This document shows, piece after piece, positions 36,127-46,011 of a stretch of DNA of 64,000 bases. The notes beneath the pieces were generated by a model, which saw nothing but the letters and a program-made list of their open reading frames with translations, had not been told where the DNA came from and did no database searches. Location of the stretch: contig NZ_RCTZ02000003.1 of the NCBI RefSeq assembly GCF_003667315.2, positions 62,001 to 126,000 of the forward strand. The letters are read 5' to 3'. Both the position numbers and the translations under genes were made by a program. How positions within the stretch are numbered: the stretch's first letter is position 1; each line of letters starts with the position of its first letter. Source of the DNA: Tropicibacter alexandrii. Its GTDB lineage: Bacteria > Pseudomonadota > Alphaproteobacteria > Rhodobacterales > Rhodobacteraceae.

Positions 36127-38066
36127 GCGCGGCTCGACACTTCGGCCTGACGGGCCTCGCGTTCGCGGGCCAGACGTTCCTGCTGGGCCTCGATGCGGCG
36201 GCGGTCCTTGGTCGGGTAGGCGTCGAGCGGCGGATCCTCTCCGTACAGCGCCTGAAGCACCACGTCCCGCGCAATCGGGGCCGCCGCGGTCGAGCCGCCG
36301 CCGCCATGTTCGACCACGACCGACACGGCGATCTTCGGGTCGTCCCAAGGCGCAAAGGCCACGAACAGCGCGTGGTCACGCCGGTTCCACGGCAGGTCGG
36401 CGTTCGAGGTCACGCCGCGCGCGCGCTCGGCGGCGGTGATGTTGCGAACCTGGCTGGTGCCGGTTTTGCCCGCCATGCGCATGGATTCGGCGATGATGCG
36501 GCTGCCATAGGCCGTGCCGCGCCGGTTGTTGGACACCGCAAACATCGCCCGCCGCAATTGCAGCAGGTGATTGGGGTTGAAGCCCATATCCGCGCCAGCC
36601 TGCGACGGGGTTTCCAGCCCGTCGATGCTTTTGATCAGGCGCGGCGTGATCGAGCGTCCGGTCGCCAGACGGGCCGACATGATCGCAAGCTGCAGGGGGG
36701 AGCTGAGCACGAACCCCTGTCCGATCGAGGCGTTGACGCTGTCGCCGATCACCCAGTCCGCGCCGCGTTCGCGCCGCTTCCAGTCCTTGTCGGGGATCAG
36801 CCCCGAGGTCACGGCGGACATCGGCACGTTATGCGACTCGCCCAGCCCCAGACGGCGGGCGGTTTCGGCGATCCGCTCGATCCCGACCTTGAGCGCGAGA
36901 TCGTAGTAATAGACGTCGCAGCTTTCCCGCAGCGACTGTTCGAGGTTCATATGCCCGTGGCCCGCGCTTTTCCAGCAGTGGAAGCGGCGACCGCCGACCT
37001 CCAGATGGCCCGGGCACCAGACGGTTTCGTCCGGAGCGACCAGCCCGGCATCCATCGCCGCCAGCGCGGTGACCATCTTGAAGGTCGAGCCGGGCGGGTA
37101 GGCGTCCTGTACCGTCTTCGAGGCCAGTGGGCGGTGGTCGTTGTCCCGCAAAAAGGCGTAATCGGCCACGGAAATCCCGCGCACGAACTTGTTCGGGTCA
37201 TAAGACGGCGCCGAGGCGACGGCGAGCAAGTCCCCGTGGGTGGTATCCATCACCACGACCGAGGCGCTTTCCTCGCCCAGCCGCGCCTTGACATAGTCCT
37301 GCAGATCGCTGTCCAGCGTCAGCTGGATATCGGCCCCGGCCTCGCCCTCGCGGCGGCCGAGTTCGCGCATGACGCGACCGACGGCGTTGACCTCAAGCTG
37401 CTTGGTGCCAGCGGTGCCGCGCAGGATTTCCTCGTGCTTGGCTTCGACGCCGACCTTGCCGATCTGGAATCGCGGGATGCGCAGGATCGGCGGCGGGTCC
37501 TCGTAGCGGGACAGGTCGCGTTCGGAAACCGGGCCGACATAGCCCGCCACATGGGCGAAAAGGTCGCCGCGCGGATAGACCCGGCTGAGGCCGACCTCGG
37601 TCTTGACGCCGGGCAGGGCGGGGGCGTTCACGGCGACGCGGCTGATATCCTCCCAGCTGACACGATCGGCGATCGTGACCGGGATGAAGGGACGGGTCTT
37701 GGCCATTTCCTCGATGGCACGGTTCAGGTCGCTTTCGTCCAGTTCGACAAGCTGGCTGAGGCGTCCGATGACCCTGTCGACATCGTCGGCATCCTCGCGC
37801 ACCATGACGATGCGATAGGTCGGTTCATTATCCGCAATGATCGCGCCGTTGCGGTCGAAAAGCCGCCCGCGTGCGGGGGGCAGCAACTCGAACTTGATGC
37901 GGTTTTCCTCGGCCAGCAGGCGGAATTCATCGGCCTGATCGACCTGCACGTAGCGCATGCGCAGCGCCAAGGCGCCGGCAAAGGCCAGCTGTGCAGAGCC
38001 CAGCAGCAGGCCGCGCCGCGAAATGCGGACGGCGCTTTCATGGGTTTCACGAGGGCTGCGTCTCAT
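36123..38066 (-). CDS. mrdA: penicillin-binding protein 2
   Basis: A 647-residue class B transpeptidase. An N-terminal membrane anchor (LLLGSAQLAFAGALAL) is followed by the pedestal domain and the transpeptidase domain with active-site SxxK at 327-330 (GSTFK), and KTGT in AGKTGTSQVR. It cross-links peptidoglycan with RodA in the elongasome. The start overlaps the mreD stop by 4 bp. The C-terminal tail is rich in Arg and Glu (RRIEAQQERLARERE). Confidence 0.96.
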   Translation of the reverse strand: MRRSPRETHESAVRISRRGLLLGSAQLAFAGALALRMRYVQVDQADEFRLLAEENRIKFELLPPARGRLFDRNGAIIADNEPTYRIVMVREDADDVDRVIGRLSQLVELDESDLNRAIEEMAKTRPFIPVTIADRVSWEDISRVAVNAPALPGVKTEVGLSRVYPRGDLFAHVAGYVGPVSERDLSRYEDPPPILRIPRFQIGKVGVEAKHEEILRGTAGTKQLEVNAVGRVMRELGRREGEAGADIQLTLDSDLQDYVKARLGEESASVVVMDTTHGDLLAVASAPSYDPNKFVRGISVADYAFLRDNDHRPLASKTVQDAYPPGSTFKMVTALAAMDAGLVAPDETVWCPGHLEVGGRRFHCWKSAGHGHMNLEQSLRESCDVYYYDLALKVGIERIAETARRLGLGESHNVPMSAVTSGLIPDKDWKRRERGADWVIGDSVNASIGQGFVLSSPLQLAIMSARLATGRSITPRLIKSIDGLETPSQAGADMGFNPNHLLQLRRAMFAVSNNRRGTAYGSRIIAESMRMAGKTGTSQVRNITAAERARGVTSNADLPWNRRDHALFVAFAPWDDPKIAVSVVVEHGGGGSTAAAPIARDVVLQALYGEDPPLDAYPTKDRRRIEAQQERLAREREARQAEVSSRA

Positions 38067-38602
38067 AATCTGCGTCCGGGTTGTTCAAATTCGCCTCGGG
38101 CTTTCCTGCGGATGCCGAAGGCCATGTAGCTGATCGCGGCCACCACCGGGTAGACGGCCACGGTCAGCCCGTATTGCATCAATGCCATGAAAAAGGTTCC
38201 CGGCGCCACGATCAAGAGCCCAAGGATCACGCGATAGAGAGCGGTGATGAGCAATAAAGTGCCGGCCACGGTCAGCCACTCGGCGACGAAGGTGTTCTCG
38301 CGCAGGTGGCGGGCCTTGCCCTTGAGCCATTCCGCCGACAGCAGCGCCAGCCCGGCCCACAGCCCCGGCGGGCGTTGCAGCAGCAGGTCGGCCATCAGCA
38401 TCACCAAGGCGATCAGCATGGCGGGGACGTAGGCCGGACGGCGCAGCGCCCATGCAAAGGTCAGCGCGACCAGCACGTCGGGCCCCGCGATGCGCGCAGG
38501 CGTCAGCCTCAGCGGCAGGAGGTGGACGAAGACGATCAGCAGCGCCAGCCCGACATAGGTCAGGCGCATCGCCCAAAGCTTGCCCGGGCGCAGCTCAGCC
38601 AT
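38063..38602 (-). CDS. mreD: rod shape-determining protein MreD
   Basis: A 179-residue membrane protein with about five hydrophobic segments, in the standard place between mreC and mrdA. The sequence is weakly conserved as usual for MreD; LTPARIAGPDVLVALTFAW and RPPGLWAGLALLSAEWLKG fit the family. The start at 38602 overlaps the end of mreC by 8 bp; an internal ATG (MRLTYVGL) is an alternative. Confidence 0.88.
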   Translation of the reverse strand: MAELRPGKLWAMRLTYVGLALLIVFVHLLPLRLTPARIAGPDVLVALTFAWALRRPAYVPAMLIALVMLMADLLLQRPPGLWAGLALLSAEWLKGKARHLRENTFVAEWLTVAGTLLLITALYRVILGLLIVAPGTFFMALMQYGLTVAVYPVVAAISYMAFGIRRKARGEFEQPGRRL

Positions 38603-39518
38603 CGGTTTCCGGCTCCGGCTCGCTGGCCGTATCCGGGGCCGGCCCGGCATCGGGCAGGTCCTCGGGCAGGATCAACCCGGCGGGGTTGTCGACCCGGCGC
38701 GCGCCGTGATCTCGCAGCACGCGCAGGAATTCGAGGCGCTCGTAATCGGCGGCAAGGCGCACGCGCAGACGCCCGCCCGGGTCCTCTGCGACCTGACCGA
38801 TCAGCAATCCTGGGGGGAAGACCTCGCCATCGCCGGTCGTCACGATCCGGTCGCCGGGGCGCACGAGGTCGGGGTTTTCGAGGAAATCGATGGGCGGGGC
38901 CGAGGTGTTGTCGCCGACGATCAGCGCGCGCTGGCCCGAGGGTTGGATTTCCGCCGGGATGCGGCTGGTGGCATCGGTCAGCAGGATCACCCGGCTGGTG
39001 TTGCGCCCCACACCCGAGACGCGCCCGACAAGGCCGATCCCGTCCATTGTTGCCCAGCCGTCAACGATCCCGTCGCGGGAGCCAACATTGATCAGAACGG
39101 ATTGACGGAAAGGGCTGCCGGAATCGGCCAGCACCACGGCGGTGATATAGGTCAGGCGCGGGTCGAGCCGGACATTGTTCAGGTCGCGCAGCCGGGCGTT
39201 TTCCTGCTCCAGCTGCAGTGCCGCCTCTTTCCACGCGGTCATCTGGCGCAGTTCGCGGCGCAGCTCGTCGTTCTGCTCGGCCAGTTGACGATAGCTTTGG
39301 AAGTCGCGGAACAGGCGCACGGTGCCGTTGACCGGGGCCATGGCCCAATCCATGCGCGGCACGACCTGATCGACCACCTGCGCACGGAACCGTTCGACGC
39401 GTGGGCTGTCGATCCGCCAGAGCAGGAACAGGCCGAACAGGCACAGGGCAAGGATCACCAGAAGCAGGCGCTTCAGCGGTGTGGCGAAATCCTCTGAATT
39501 GTTGCTGTTGCTGGCCAA
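38595..39518 (-). CDS. mreC: rod shape-determining protein MreC
   Basis: A 307-residue periplasmic scaffold with one N-terminal membrane helix (LLLVILALCLFGLFLLW), a coiled coil (about 65-115) and the beta-rich MreC domain (VLINVGSRDGIVDGW, GDRIVTTGDGEVFPPGLLIG). The only plausible start is TTG at 39518, preceded by GAGAGGA; no early ATG or GTG exists in frame. The C-terminus ends in a Pro/Glu/Asp-rich tail. It links MreB to the cell-wall enzymes. Confidence 0.93.
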   Translation of the reverse strand: MASNSNNSEDFATPLKRLLLVILALCLFGLFLLWRIDSPRVERFRAQVVDQVVPRMDWAMAPVNGTVRLFRDFQSYRQLAEQNDELRRELRQMTAWKEAALQLEQENARLRDLNNVRLDPRLTYITAVVLADSGSPFRQSVLINVGSRDGIVDGWATMDGIGLVGRVSGVGRNTSRVILLTDATSRIPAEIQPSGQRALIVGDNTSAPPIDFLENPDLVRPGDRIVTTGDGEVFPPGLLIGQVAEDPGGRLRVRLAADYERLEFLRVLRDHGARRVDNPAGLILPEDLPDAGPAPDTASEPEPETDG

Positions 39519-39609
39519 TCGGTCCTCTCGAACAGAAGAGACGGGGGTTGGCGGAGTTTATGCCAAGCAGGCTGACGGTCAAAGGGGCCGTGGCAGCGGC
39601 CCCTTGATG

Positions 39610-40713
<1,104 letters not shown>

Positions 40714-40882
40714 TTATAGGAGCGGCTGTCTGAAACGAAAAGGGTGGCAAACGGGCAAATCAGCGGGGAATCGCCGCATCCGCCTGTGCGCGGGATCACC
40801 CATGCGCGGGGAATTCCGTTGACAGGTCGGGTGGGGCGGGCGGAGCATGTGGGAATTGCCTGTCACAAGAAGGAATTGCACG

Positions 40883-41284
40883 ATGCGCTTTGTTTCGGGA
40901 TGTCTGGCCGGGCTGCTTGCAGCGAGTTCGGCGCTCGCGGATTCGTGTTGGGATCACAACGGGTCGGTGATGCGGTTGACCGATGCGGGGGCGGCGCGGA
41001 CGTTTCTCTACGAGCAGCCACGCCAGAGCCTGTGGGGGACCGGGATACAGCCGGGCGTTTGGCTGTTCAGCGGCACCAAGAGCGGCGATTGGTACAGCGG
41101 GACGGCGCGGGTGTTTTCCTCGGCCTGCCCGGGTAACCCGTTGGAATACTGGGTCGAGGGCCCGGTCTTGCAGAACCCTCTGAGGGTGCAGGTGACGGGC
41201 CGCCGCGAAGTGCATCAGAACTGTCAGCCGACCGGGCGCTGGACCGAGGACGTGCTGGTGTTCACCTACATGTACAATTGCTAG
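40883..41284 (+). CDS. exported protein of unknown function
   Basis: A 133-residue protein with a signal peptide (MRFVSGCLAGLLAASSALAD) and four cysteines in the mature part (DSCWDH, SACPGN, QNCQPT, YNC at the end), probably disulfide-bonded in the periplasm. The tryptophan-rich beta-like pattern (GVWLFSGTKSGDWYSG) suggests a small beta-sandwich. AAGGAATT precedes the ATG. It is divergent from mreB. I do not recognise the family. Confidence 0.7.
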   Translation: MRFVSGCLAGLLAASSALADSCWDHNGSVMRLTDAGAARTFLYEQPRQSLWGTGIQPGVWLFSGTKSGDWYSGTARVFSSACPGNPLEYWVEGPVLQNPLRVQVTGRREVHQNCQPTGRWTEDVLVFTYMYNC

Positions 41285-41343
41285 GGCGGGCCTTCCGGAC
41301 GCCCCGACTTCGCCGCCCTTTCGGGCGCTCAGCGGCCCGCCCT
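41283..41343. repeat. GC-rich inverted repeat with long loop
   Basis: AGGGCGGGCC (41283-41292) and GGCCCGCCCT (41334-41343) are perfectly complementary around a 41-base loop that itself contains the short GC-rich segment GCCGCCCTTTCGGGCGC. It begins in the stop codon of the preceding gene and may act as its terminator although no T-run follows. The rest of the gap to 41455 shows no gene. Confidence 0.5.
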
Positions 41344-41455
41344 CCAAGCCGCGCCCCGGTGCAAGTCGTTTTTCAGCGACACTAGGTCGGGCCGGAACGG
41401 TGGTGTGTCGTGGCGCGCGGTATGCGTCACGCAACACGTTCGGGAGACCTGATCC

Positions 41456-43963
41456 ATGAAGACCACTGTCAAAGCCCTTGTCGTCGGTGGCGGCGCCGTC
41501 GGCACCTCGATTGCCTACCACCTCGCCAAGGCGGGTTGGGACGATGTCATGCTGCTGGAGCGTGACGAGCTGACCTCCGGCTCGACATGGCATGCGGCTG
41601 GCCTGCTGCCGCTGTTCAACATGTCCTATGCGACAACCCACATCCACAAGTACTCGGTCGATTTCTACAAGACGCTCGAGGAAGAGACCGGCCTGAACGC
41701 CGGGTTCGCCGTGGTCGGCAACCTGCGCATGGCGCAGACGCAAGAGCGTATGGACGAGTACATGCTGTACGCGTCCACTGCCGAGACCTGCGACGTGAAA
41801 TACGAGTGGCTGAGCCCGGAGCAGATCAAGGAGCGCTGGCCGCTGATCGAGACGAGCGATCTGAAGGGCGCGATCTACCACACCGAGGACGGCTACATTA
41901 ACCCCGCCGACGTGACGCAGGCGATGGCCAAGGGCGCGCGCCAGCGCGGTGTCGAGATCGTGCGCAAGATGCAGGCCGATGCCTTCCACTGGACCGGCAC
42001 GCATTGGGAAGTCACCTGCACCAAGATGGTGGAAAAGGGTGGCAACCTGATCCCGTCCGACGAGCAGGTCGTCATCACCGCCGAGCATGTCGTCACCGCG
42101 AGCGGAAACCACGCGCAGCGCACTGCCAAGCTGCTGGGCATCAAGATGCCCGCGATCCCGGTCGAGCACACGTTCATCGTCATGGATCAGGACCCCGAGC
42201 TGGTCAAATGGCGCGCCGCCGGCAACCCCGAGCACCCGGTCGTGCGCGATGCCGACAACGAATCCTATGCCCGCGAAGAGCGTGGCGGCTGGATTCTGGG
42301 CATCTATGAGCATGGCGCGCCCGCGCGCTTTGAATATGGCGTGCCGGACAGCTTCCGCGCTGATCTGTTTCCGCTGGATCTGGACCGGATCGCCGATCAA
42401 TACATGGCGATGGCCGAGCGCGTCCCGTCCTGTGCGGAAAGCGGCCTGAAGGACGATTTCAACGGCCCGATCTGCTACACCCCCGACGGCAACCCGCTGG
42501 TTGGCCCGGCACCGGGTCTGCGCAACATGTGGCTGGCCGAGGGCTTCTCTTTCGGGATCACCGCTGCGGGCGGCACGGGCTACTACCTTGCCCAGATGAT
42601 GGTGAACGGCGAGGCCGAGATCGACATGGCCTCGCTCGACCCCAAGCGCTATTCGTCCAACTGGATGACCACCGAATTCGCCGCGCGCAAGAACGAAGAG
42701 TGCTACAGCCACGTCTACATCCTGCACCACCCCGACGAAGAGCGCGAAGCCTGCCGTCCGCTGCGCACCGCCCCGGCCTATGACCGTCAAAAGGCGCGCG
42801 GCGCGCAGTTCGGTTTCGTCAACGGTTGGGAACGCCCGAACTATTACGGCCCCGTCGGCGCGCCCGAGACCTTCGACCATGACGCGCGGTCGTTCCGTCG
42901 CGGTGGCTGGTGGCAATATGCGGTCGAAGAGGCGAAGGCGATCCGCGAGGGCGTCGGCCTGATCGACGCGACCGCGTTTTCCAAGCATGTCGTCAAGGGC
43001 CCCGGCGCGACCGCGTTCCTCGACTGGTTCACCTGCAACAAGCTGCCGAAGGTCGGGCGCATCAACCTGACCTACGCGCTGACCGTGGCCGGTACGACCC
43101 GCACCGAATACACCATCGTCCGCAATGGCGAGAACCATTACTACCTCGTCTCGGCTGGCGCCTGGACGGAGTATGACGCCGACTTCCTGCGCAAGGCGGC
43201 CGAGGACAAGATGGAGGAGTTCGGCTATATCGAGATCCAGGACGTCACGACCCAGTGGGGCGTCTTTGCCATCGCCGGGCCGAAGTCGCGAGACGTCCTG
43301 AAATCGGTCATCAAGGATGCCGATCCCGAGACGGCGCTGTCGAACAAGCGCTTCCCGTGGCTGTCCGCGCGCCAGATCGAACTGGGCATGTGCCCGGTCA
43401 ACGCGATCCGCGTGGCCTATACGGGCGAGCTGGGCTGGGAACTGCACCATCCGATCGAGATGCAGAACTACCTGTTCGACCTACTGGAAAAGGCCGGTGA
43501 GCCCTATGGCATGAAACTGGTCGGCGCGCGCGCCCAGAACTGGCTGCGTCAGGAGAAATCCTATCGCGCCTTCGGCAACGAGTTGGGCCGCGATGCGACC
43601 CCCGCCGAGGCCGATCTGCCGCGCTTCATCGACCTGTCCAAGGACTTCCACGGCAAGGAGGCCATGGAAGCCACGGGCATCCGGTCGAAGTGCTGCACGC
43701 TGCTGATCGACGGACCGGCCGATGCCGATCCGTGGGGCCGCGAGGTGTTGTATACGCCCGAGGGCGAGCGCGTGGGTCGTCTGACCTCGGGGGGCTATTC
43801 GGTGGCCTTCGAGAAGTCGATCGGCATGGGCTATGTCAAGCCCGAGCTGGCCGTGGAAGGCACCAAGCTGAAGGTCAAGATCCTCGACCAACTGTGGGAC
43901 GCCGTGGTCACCTGCGACAGCCCCTACGACCCCAAGAACGAGACGATCCGCAAGGACGGCTGA
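41456..43963 (+). CDS. FAD-dependent oxidoreductase fused to GcvT (dimethylglycine/sarcosine dehydrogenase type)
   Basis: An 835-residue two-part enzyme. The N-terminal DAO fold (1-370) has VVGGGAVGTSIAYHLAKAG and GSTWHAAGL, where His46 matches the covalent FAD histidine of dimethylglycine dehydrogenase. A linking FAO_M segment is followed by the GcvT domain (about 430-725) and GcvT C-terminal barrel. Such enzymes oxidatively demethylate N-methyl compounds and pass the methyl group to tetrahydrofolate. Substrate (dimethylglycine, sarcosine or another) cannot be settled. No partner gene is adjacent, so it stands alone. Confidence 0.9.
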   Translation: MKTTVKALVVGGGAVGTSIAYHLAKAGWDDVMLLERDELTSGSTWHAAGLLPLFNMSYATTHIHKYSVDFYKTLEEETGLNAGFAVVGNLRMAQTQERMDEYMLYASTAETCDVKYEWLSPEQIKERWPLIETSDLKGAIYHTEDGYINPADVTQAMAKGARQRGVEIVRKMQADAFHWTGTHWEVTCTKMVEKGGNLIPSDEQVVITAEHVVTASGNHAQRTAKLLGIKMPAIPVEHTFIVMDQDPELVKWRAAGNPEHPVVRDADNESYAREERGGWILGIYEHGAPARFEYGVPDSFRADLFPLDLDRIADQYMAMAERVPSCAESGLKDDFNGPICYTPDGNPLVGPAPGLRNMWLAEGFSFGITAAGGTGYYLAQMMVNGEAEIDMASLDPKRYSSNWMTTEFAARKNEECYSHVYILHHPDEEREACRPLRTAPAYDRQKARGAQFGFVNGWERPNYYGPVGAPETFDHDARSFRRGGWWQYAVEEAKAIREGVGLIDATAFSKHVVKGPGATAFLDWFTCNKLPKVGRINLTYALTVAGTTRTEYTIVRNGENHYYLVSAGAWTEYDADFLRKAAEDKMEEFGYIEIQDVTTQWGVFAIAGPKSRDVLKSVIKDADPETALSNKRFPWLSARQIELGMCPVNAIRVAYTGELGWELHHPIEMQNYLFDLLEKAGEPYGMKLVGARAQNWLRQEKSYRAFGNELGRDATPAEADLPRFIDLSKDFHGKEAMEATGIRSKCCTLLIDGPADADPWGREVLYTPEGERVGRLTSGGYSVAFEKSIGMGYVKPELAVEGTKLKVKILDQLWDAVVTCDSPYDPKNETIRKDG

Positions 43964-43975
43964 CGCCTGACGGCG

Positions 43976-44027
43976 TGCGAGAGGCTCTGCCTCTCGCGCT
44001 CTCCGAGGTATTTCGGGACCAAAGAAG
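43976..44027. repeat. dispersed intergenic repeat, type A copy 1
   Basis: GCGAGAGG-CTCTG-CCTCTCGC forms a hairpin, followed by GAGGTATTTCGGG and AAAGAAG. The same layout (GGCTCTGCC hairpin, GGTATTTCGGG, AGAAGA) recurs at 46912-46968. It follows the FAD/GcvT gene and may serve as its terminator or transcript 3' end. Confidence 0.7.
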
Positions 44028-44164
44028 ACAGGGGCGGGGTGTGCAATGCGCCCCGCCTTTTGCCATGCGGGCGCGGGCAATTGTCCCGGTCAATGCGGTC
44101 GGCGCGGGTTGCCTTCCGGGCCGTGGCCGCTAGGGTCCGATCCAGCGGAAGAAGGAGCAGCGGC

Positions 44165-44614
44165 ATGGGGCTGAACGTATATCTCTCGGGCGAAATTCAC
44201 AGCGACTGGCGGGAGCGGATCATCGAAGGCGCGCAGGGTCTGGACGTGACCTTCAACGCGCCGGTGACCGATCATGCGGCGTCTGACGATTGCGGCGTGG
44301 CGATCCTTGGGGCGGAGACGGACAAGTTCTGGCATGACCGCAAGGGCGCGCAGGTCAACGCGATCCGCACCCGCAAGGGGATCGCGGATGCGGATGTGGT
44401 CGTGGTGCGGTTTGGCGAGAAATACAAGCAGTGGAACGCGGCCTTCGATGCGGGGATGGCCGCCGCCATGGGCAAATCGGTCATCACCCTGCATCCCGAA
44501 GAGCACGACCACGCCTTGAAGGAGGTCGATGCGGCGGCGCTCGCCGTGGCCCGCACGCCGGATCAGGTCGTGCAGGTTCTACGTTACGTGCTGACCGGGG
44601 CGCTGCCGTCCTGA
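44165..44614 (+). CDS. YtoQ family protein
   Basis: A 149-residue protein of the YtoQ family: MGLNVYLSGEIHSDWRERI at the N-terminus, then DDCGVAILGAETDKFWHD and FGEKYKQWNAAFDAG. The fold is like nucleoside deoxyribosyltransferases, but the activity is unknown. GAAGGAGCA precedes the ATG at 44165. It stands alone between the type A repeat and a convergent glutathione transferase gene. Confidence 0.88.
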   Translation: MGLNVYLSGEIHSDWRERIIEGAQGLDVTFNAPVTDHAASDDCGVAILGAETDKFWHDRKGAQVNAIRTRKGIADADVVVVRFGEKYKQWNAAFDAGMAAAMGKSVITLHPEEHDHALKEVDAAALAVARTPDQVVQVLRYVLTGALPS

Positions 44615-44639
44615 CACGGGGGGCGGCCCCCGCACCGGG

Positions 44640-45341
44640 TCAGGTGTCGCGCGCGGGAATGGACTTGCCGCGTTGCACGGCGGGTCTGTCCATGAAGCGG
44701 GCGAGATAGGCGTTGACCCTTGGGTAGTCCGACCAGCCCACGGCCTCGTGCGCCCCGTAGTATTCGAGCATCGCCAGCCAGGGACACAGGGCGATATCGG
44801 CGATGGAATAGGGACCTGCGATCCAGTCCCGATCGCCCAGAGACGTTTCCAGCACGGTCAGCAGCCGCCGCGTTTCGTTGACGTATCGGTCCCGGGGCAG
44901 GGGGTCCTCGACCTTGGACCCGGCAAACTTGTAGAAAAACCCAAGCTGTCCGAACATCGGGCCGACCCCGCCCATCTGGAACATCAGCCATTGGGTGATG
45001 GTGTGCCGCTCGCCCGGCGTGTTGCCCAGAAGCGCGCCGGATTTCTCGGCGAGATACAGCAGGATCGCGCCGCTTTCGAACAGGGCCAGCGGTGTGCCGT
45101 CGGGGCCGTTCGGATCGATGAGGGCGGGGATCTTGTTGTTGGGATTGAGCGACAGGAATTCCGGGCTTTTGACATCGTCGTCGGACAGGGTCACGAGATG
45201 CGGCTCGTAGGGCAGGCCGGTTTCTTCGAGCATGATCGAGGCCTTGACGCCGTTGGGCGTCGGATAGCTGTAAAGCTGGATGCGGTTCGGGTGCCGGGCC
45301 GGCCAGCGGCGGGTGATGGGAAAATCGTCTGGGAAGGTCAT
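44640..45341 (-). CDS. glutathione S-transferase family protein (YfcG/YghU type)
   Basis: A 233-residue protein with an N-terminal thioredoxin-like domain (RIQLYSYPTPNGVKASIMLEE, then NPNNKIPALID and FESGAILLYLAE) and an all-helical C-terminal domain (WLMFQMGGVGPMFGQ). The TPNG pattern is typical of the YfcG/YghU disulfide-bond oxidoreductases, so it likely acts in thiol redox rather than classical conjugation. AGGA precedes the ATG. Confidence 0.9.
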   Translation of the reverse strand: MTFPDDFPITRRWPARHPNRIQLYSYPTPNGVKASIMLEETGLPYEPHLVTLSDDDVKSPEFLSLNPNNKIPALIDPNGPDGTPLALFESGAILLYLAEKSGALLGNTPGERHTITQWLMFQMGGVGPMFGQLGFFYKFAGSKVEDPLPRDRYVNETRRLLTVLETSLGDRDWIAGPYSIADIALCPWLAMLEYYGAHEAVGWSDYPRVNAYLARFMDRPAVQRGKSIPARDT

Positions 45342-45481
45342 TTGGGTCCTTTCAGGAGACGGGGGAAAGGTAAGCCGGGTTTCCCGGTTTCAAAGGGGCG
45401 GCTCTGTGCAAAGACGCAAACGTGTTGTTAACTCTTGATGGGCCCGGTGGGGGCTCGTGTCTGAAGAAAAGGGCTTGGGAC

Positions 45482-45904
45482 GTGATTCAGGAATTCAAGG
45501 ATTTCATTGCCAAGGGCAATGTGATGGACATGGCGGTGGGTATCATCGTCGGGGCGGCCTTCACGGCGATCGTCTCGTCGCTGGTGGGGGATCTGATCAA
45601 TCCGATCATCGCGCTGTTCACCGGCGGGATCGATTTCTCGGGCTGGTTCTATGCGCTGGACGGCAATGACTACGCGTCGCTTTCGGCGGCCGAAGAGGCG
45701 GGCGCGCCGGTCTTTGCGGTGGGGCGTTTTGTCATGGCTGTCGTGAATTTCTTCATCATCGCCTTCGTCGTCTTCATGCTTGTGAAGATGGTCAACCGGG
45801 TCAAGGCGGCGGCGGAAAAGCCCGACGATGTGGCCCCCGAGGTGCCCACGGGGCCCTCGCAGCTGGATGTGCTGCTGGAAATCCGCGATGCGCTGAAGAA
45901 GTGA
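45482..45904 (+). CDS. mscL: large-conductance mechanosensitive channel
   Basis: A 140-residue channel subunit with the N-terminal amphipathic helix ([19 protein letters not shown]), TM1 ([19 protein letters not shown]), a periplasmic loop and TM2 ([19 protein letters not shown]). It opens under membrane tension to release solutes in osmotic downshock. The start is GTG at 45482, the position that matches family N-termini (MIQEFKDF), after AAGGGC. A terminator follows. Divergent from the glutathione transferase. Confidence 0.95.
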   Translation: MIQEFKDFIAKGNVMDMAVGIIVGAAFTAIVSSLVGDLINPIIALFTGGIDFSGWFYALDGNDYASLSAAEEAGAPVFAVGRFVMAVVNFFIIAFVVFMLVKMVNRVKAAAEKPDDVAPEVPTGPSQLDVLLEIRDALKK

Positions 45905-45944
45905 CGCATCGCATAGGAGGGGGGTAAACCCATCCTCTTTGACA

Positions 45945-45975
45945 GGCGCCCGGGTTGCCTAACCGGGCGCCTTTT
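45945..45975 (+). terminator. terminator after mscL
   Basis: GGCGCCCGGGTT pairs with AACCGGGCGCC with one bulged base, loop GCCT, followed by TTTT, 40 bp after the mscL stop. A clear intrinsic terminator. Confidence 0.85.
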
Positions 45976-46011
45976 GGCTATCAGGGCGCGGCATGAGCTG
46001 CCGAGGGACGC

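Noticed and set aside
40796-43450. An 884-codon open frame opposite the FAD/GcvT gene
   Set aside because: Antisense shadow; it runs across the intergenic region and into an exported protein gene without any recognisable motif.
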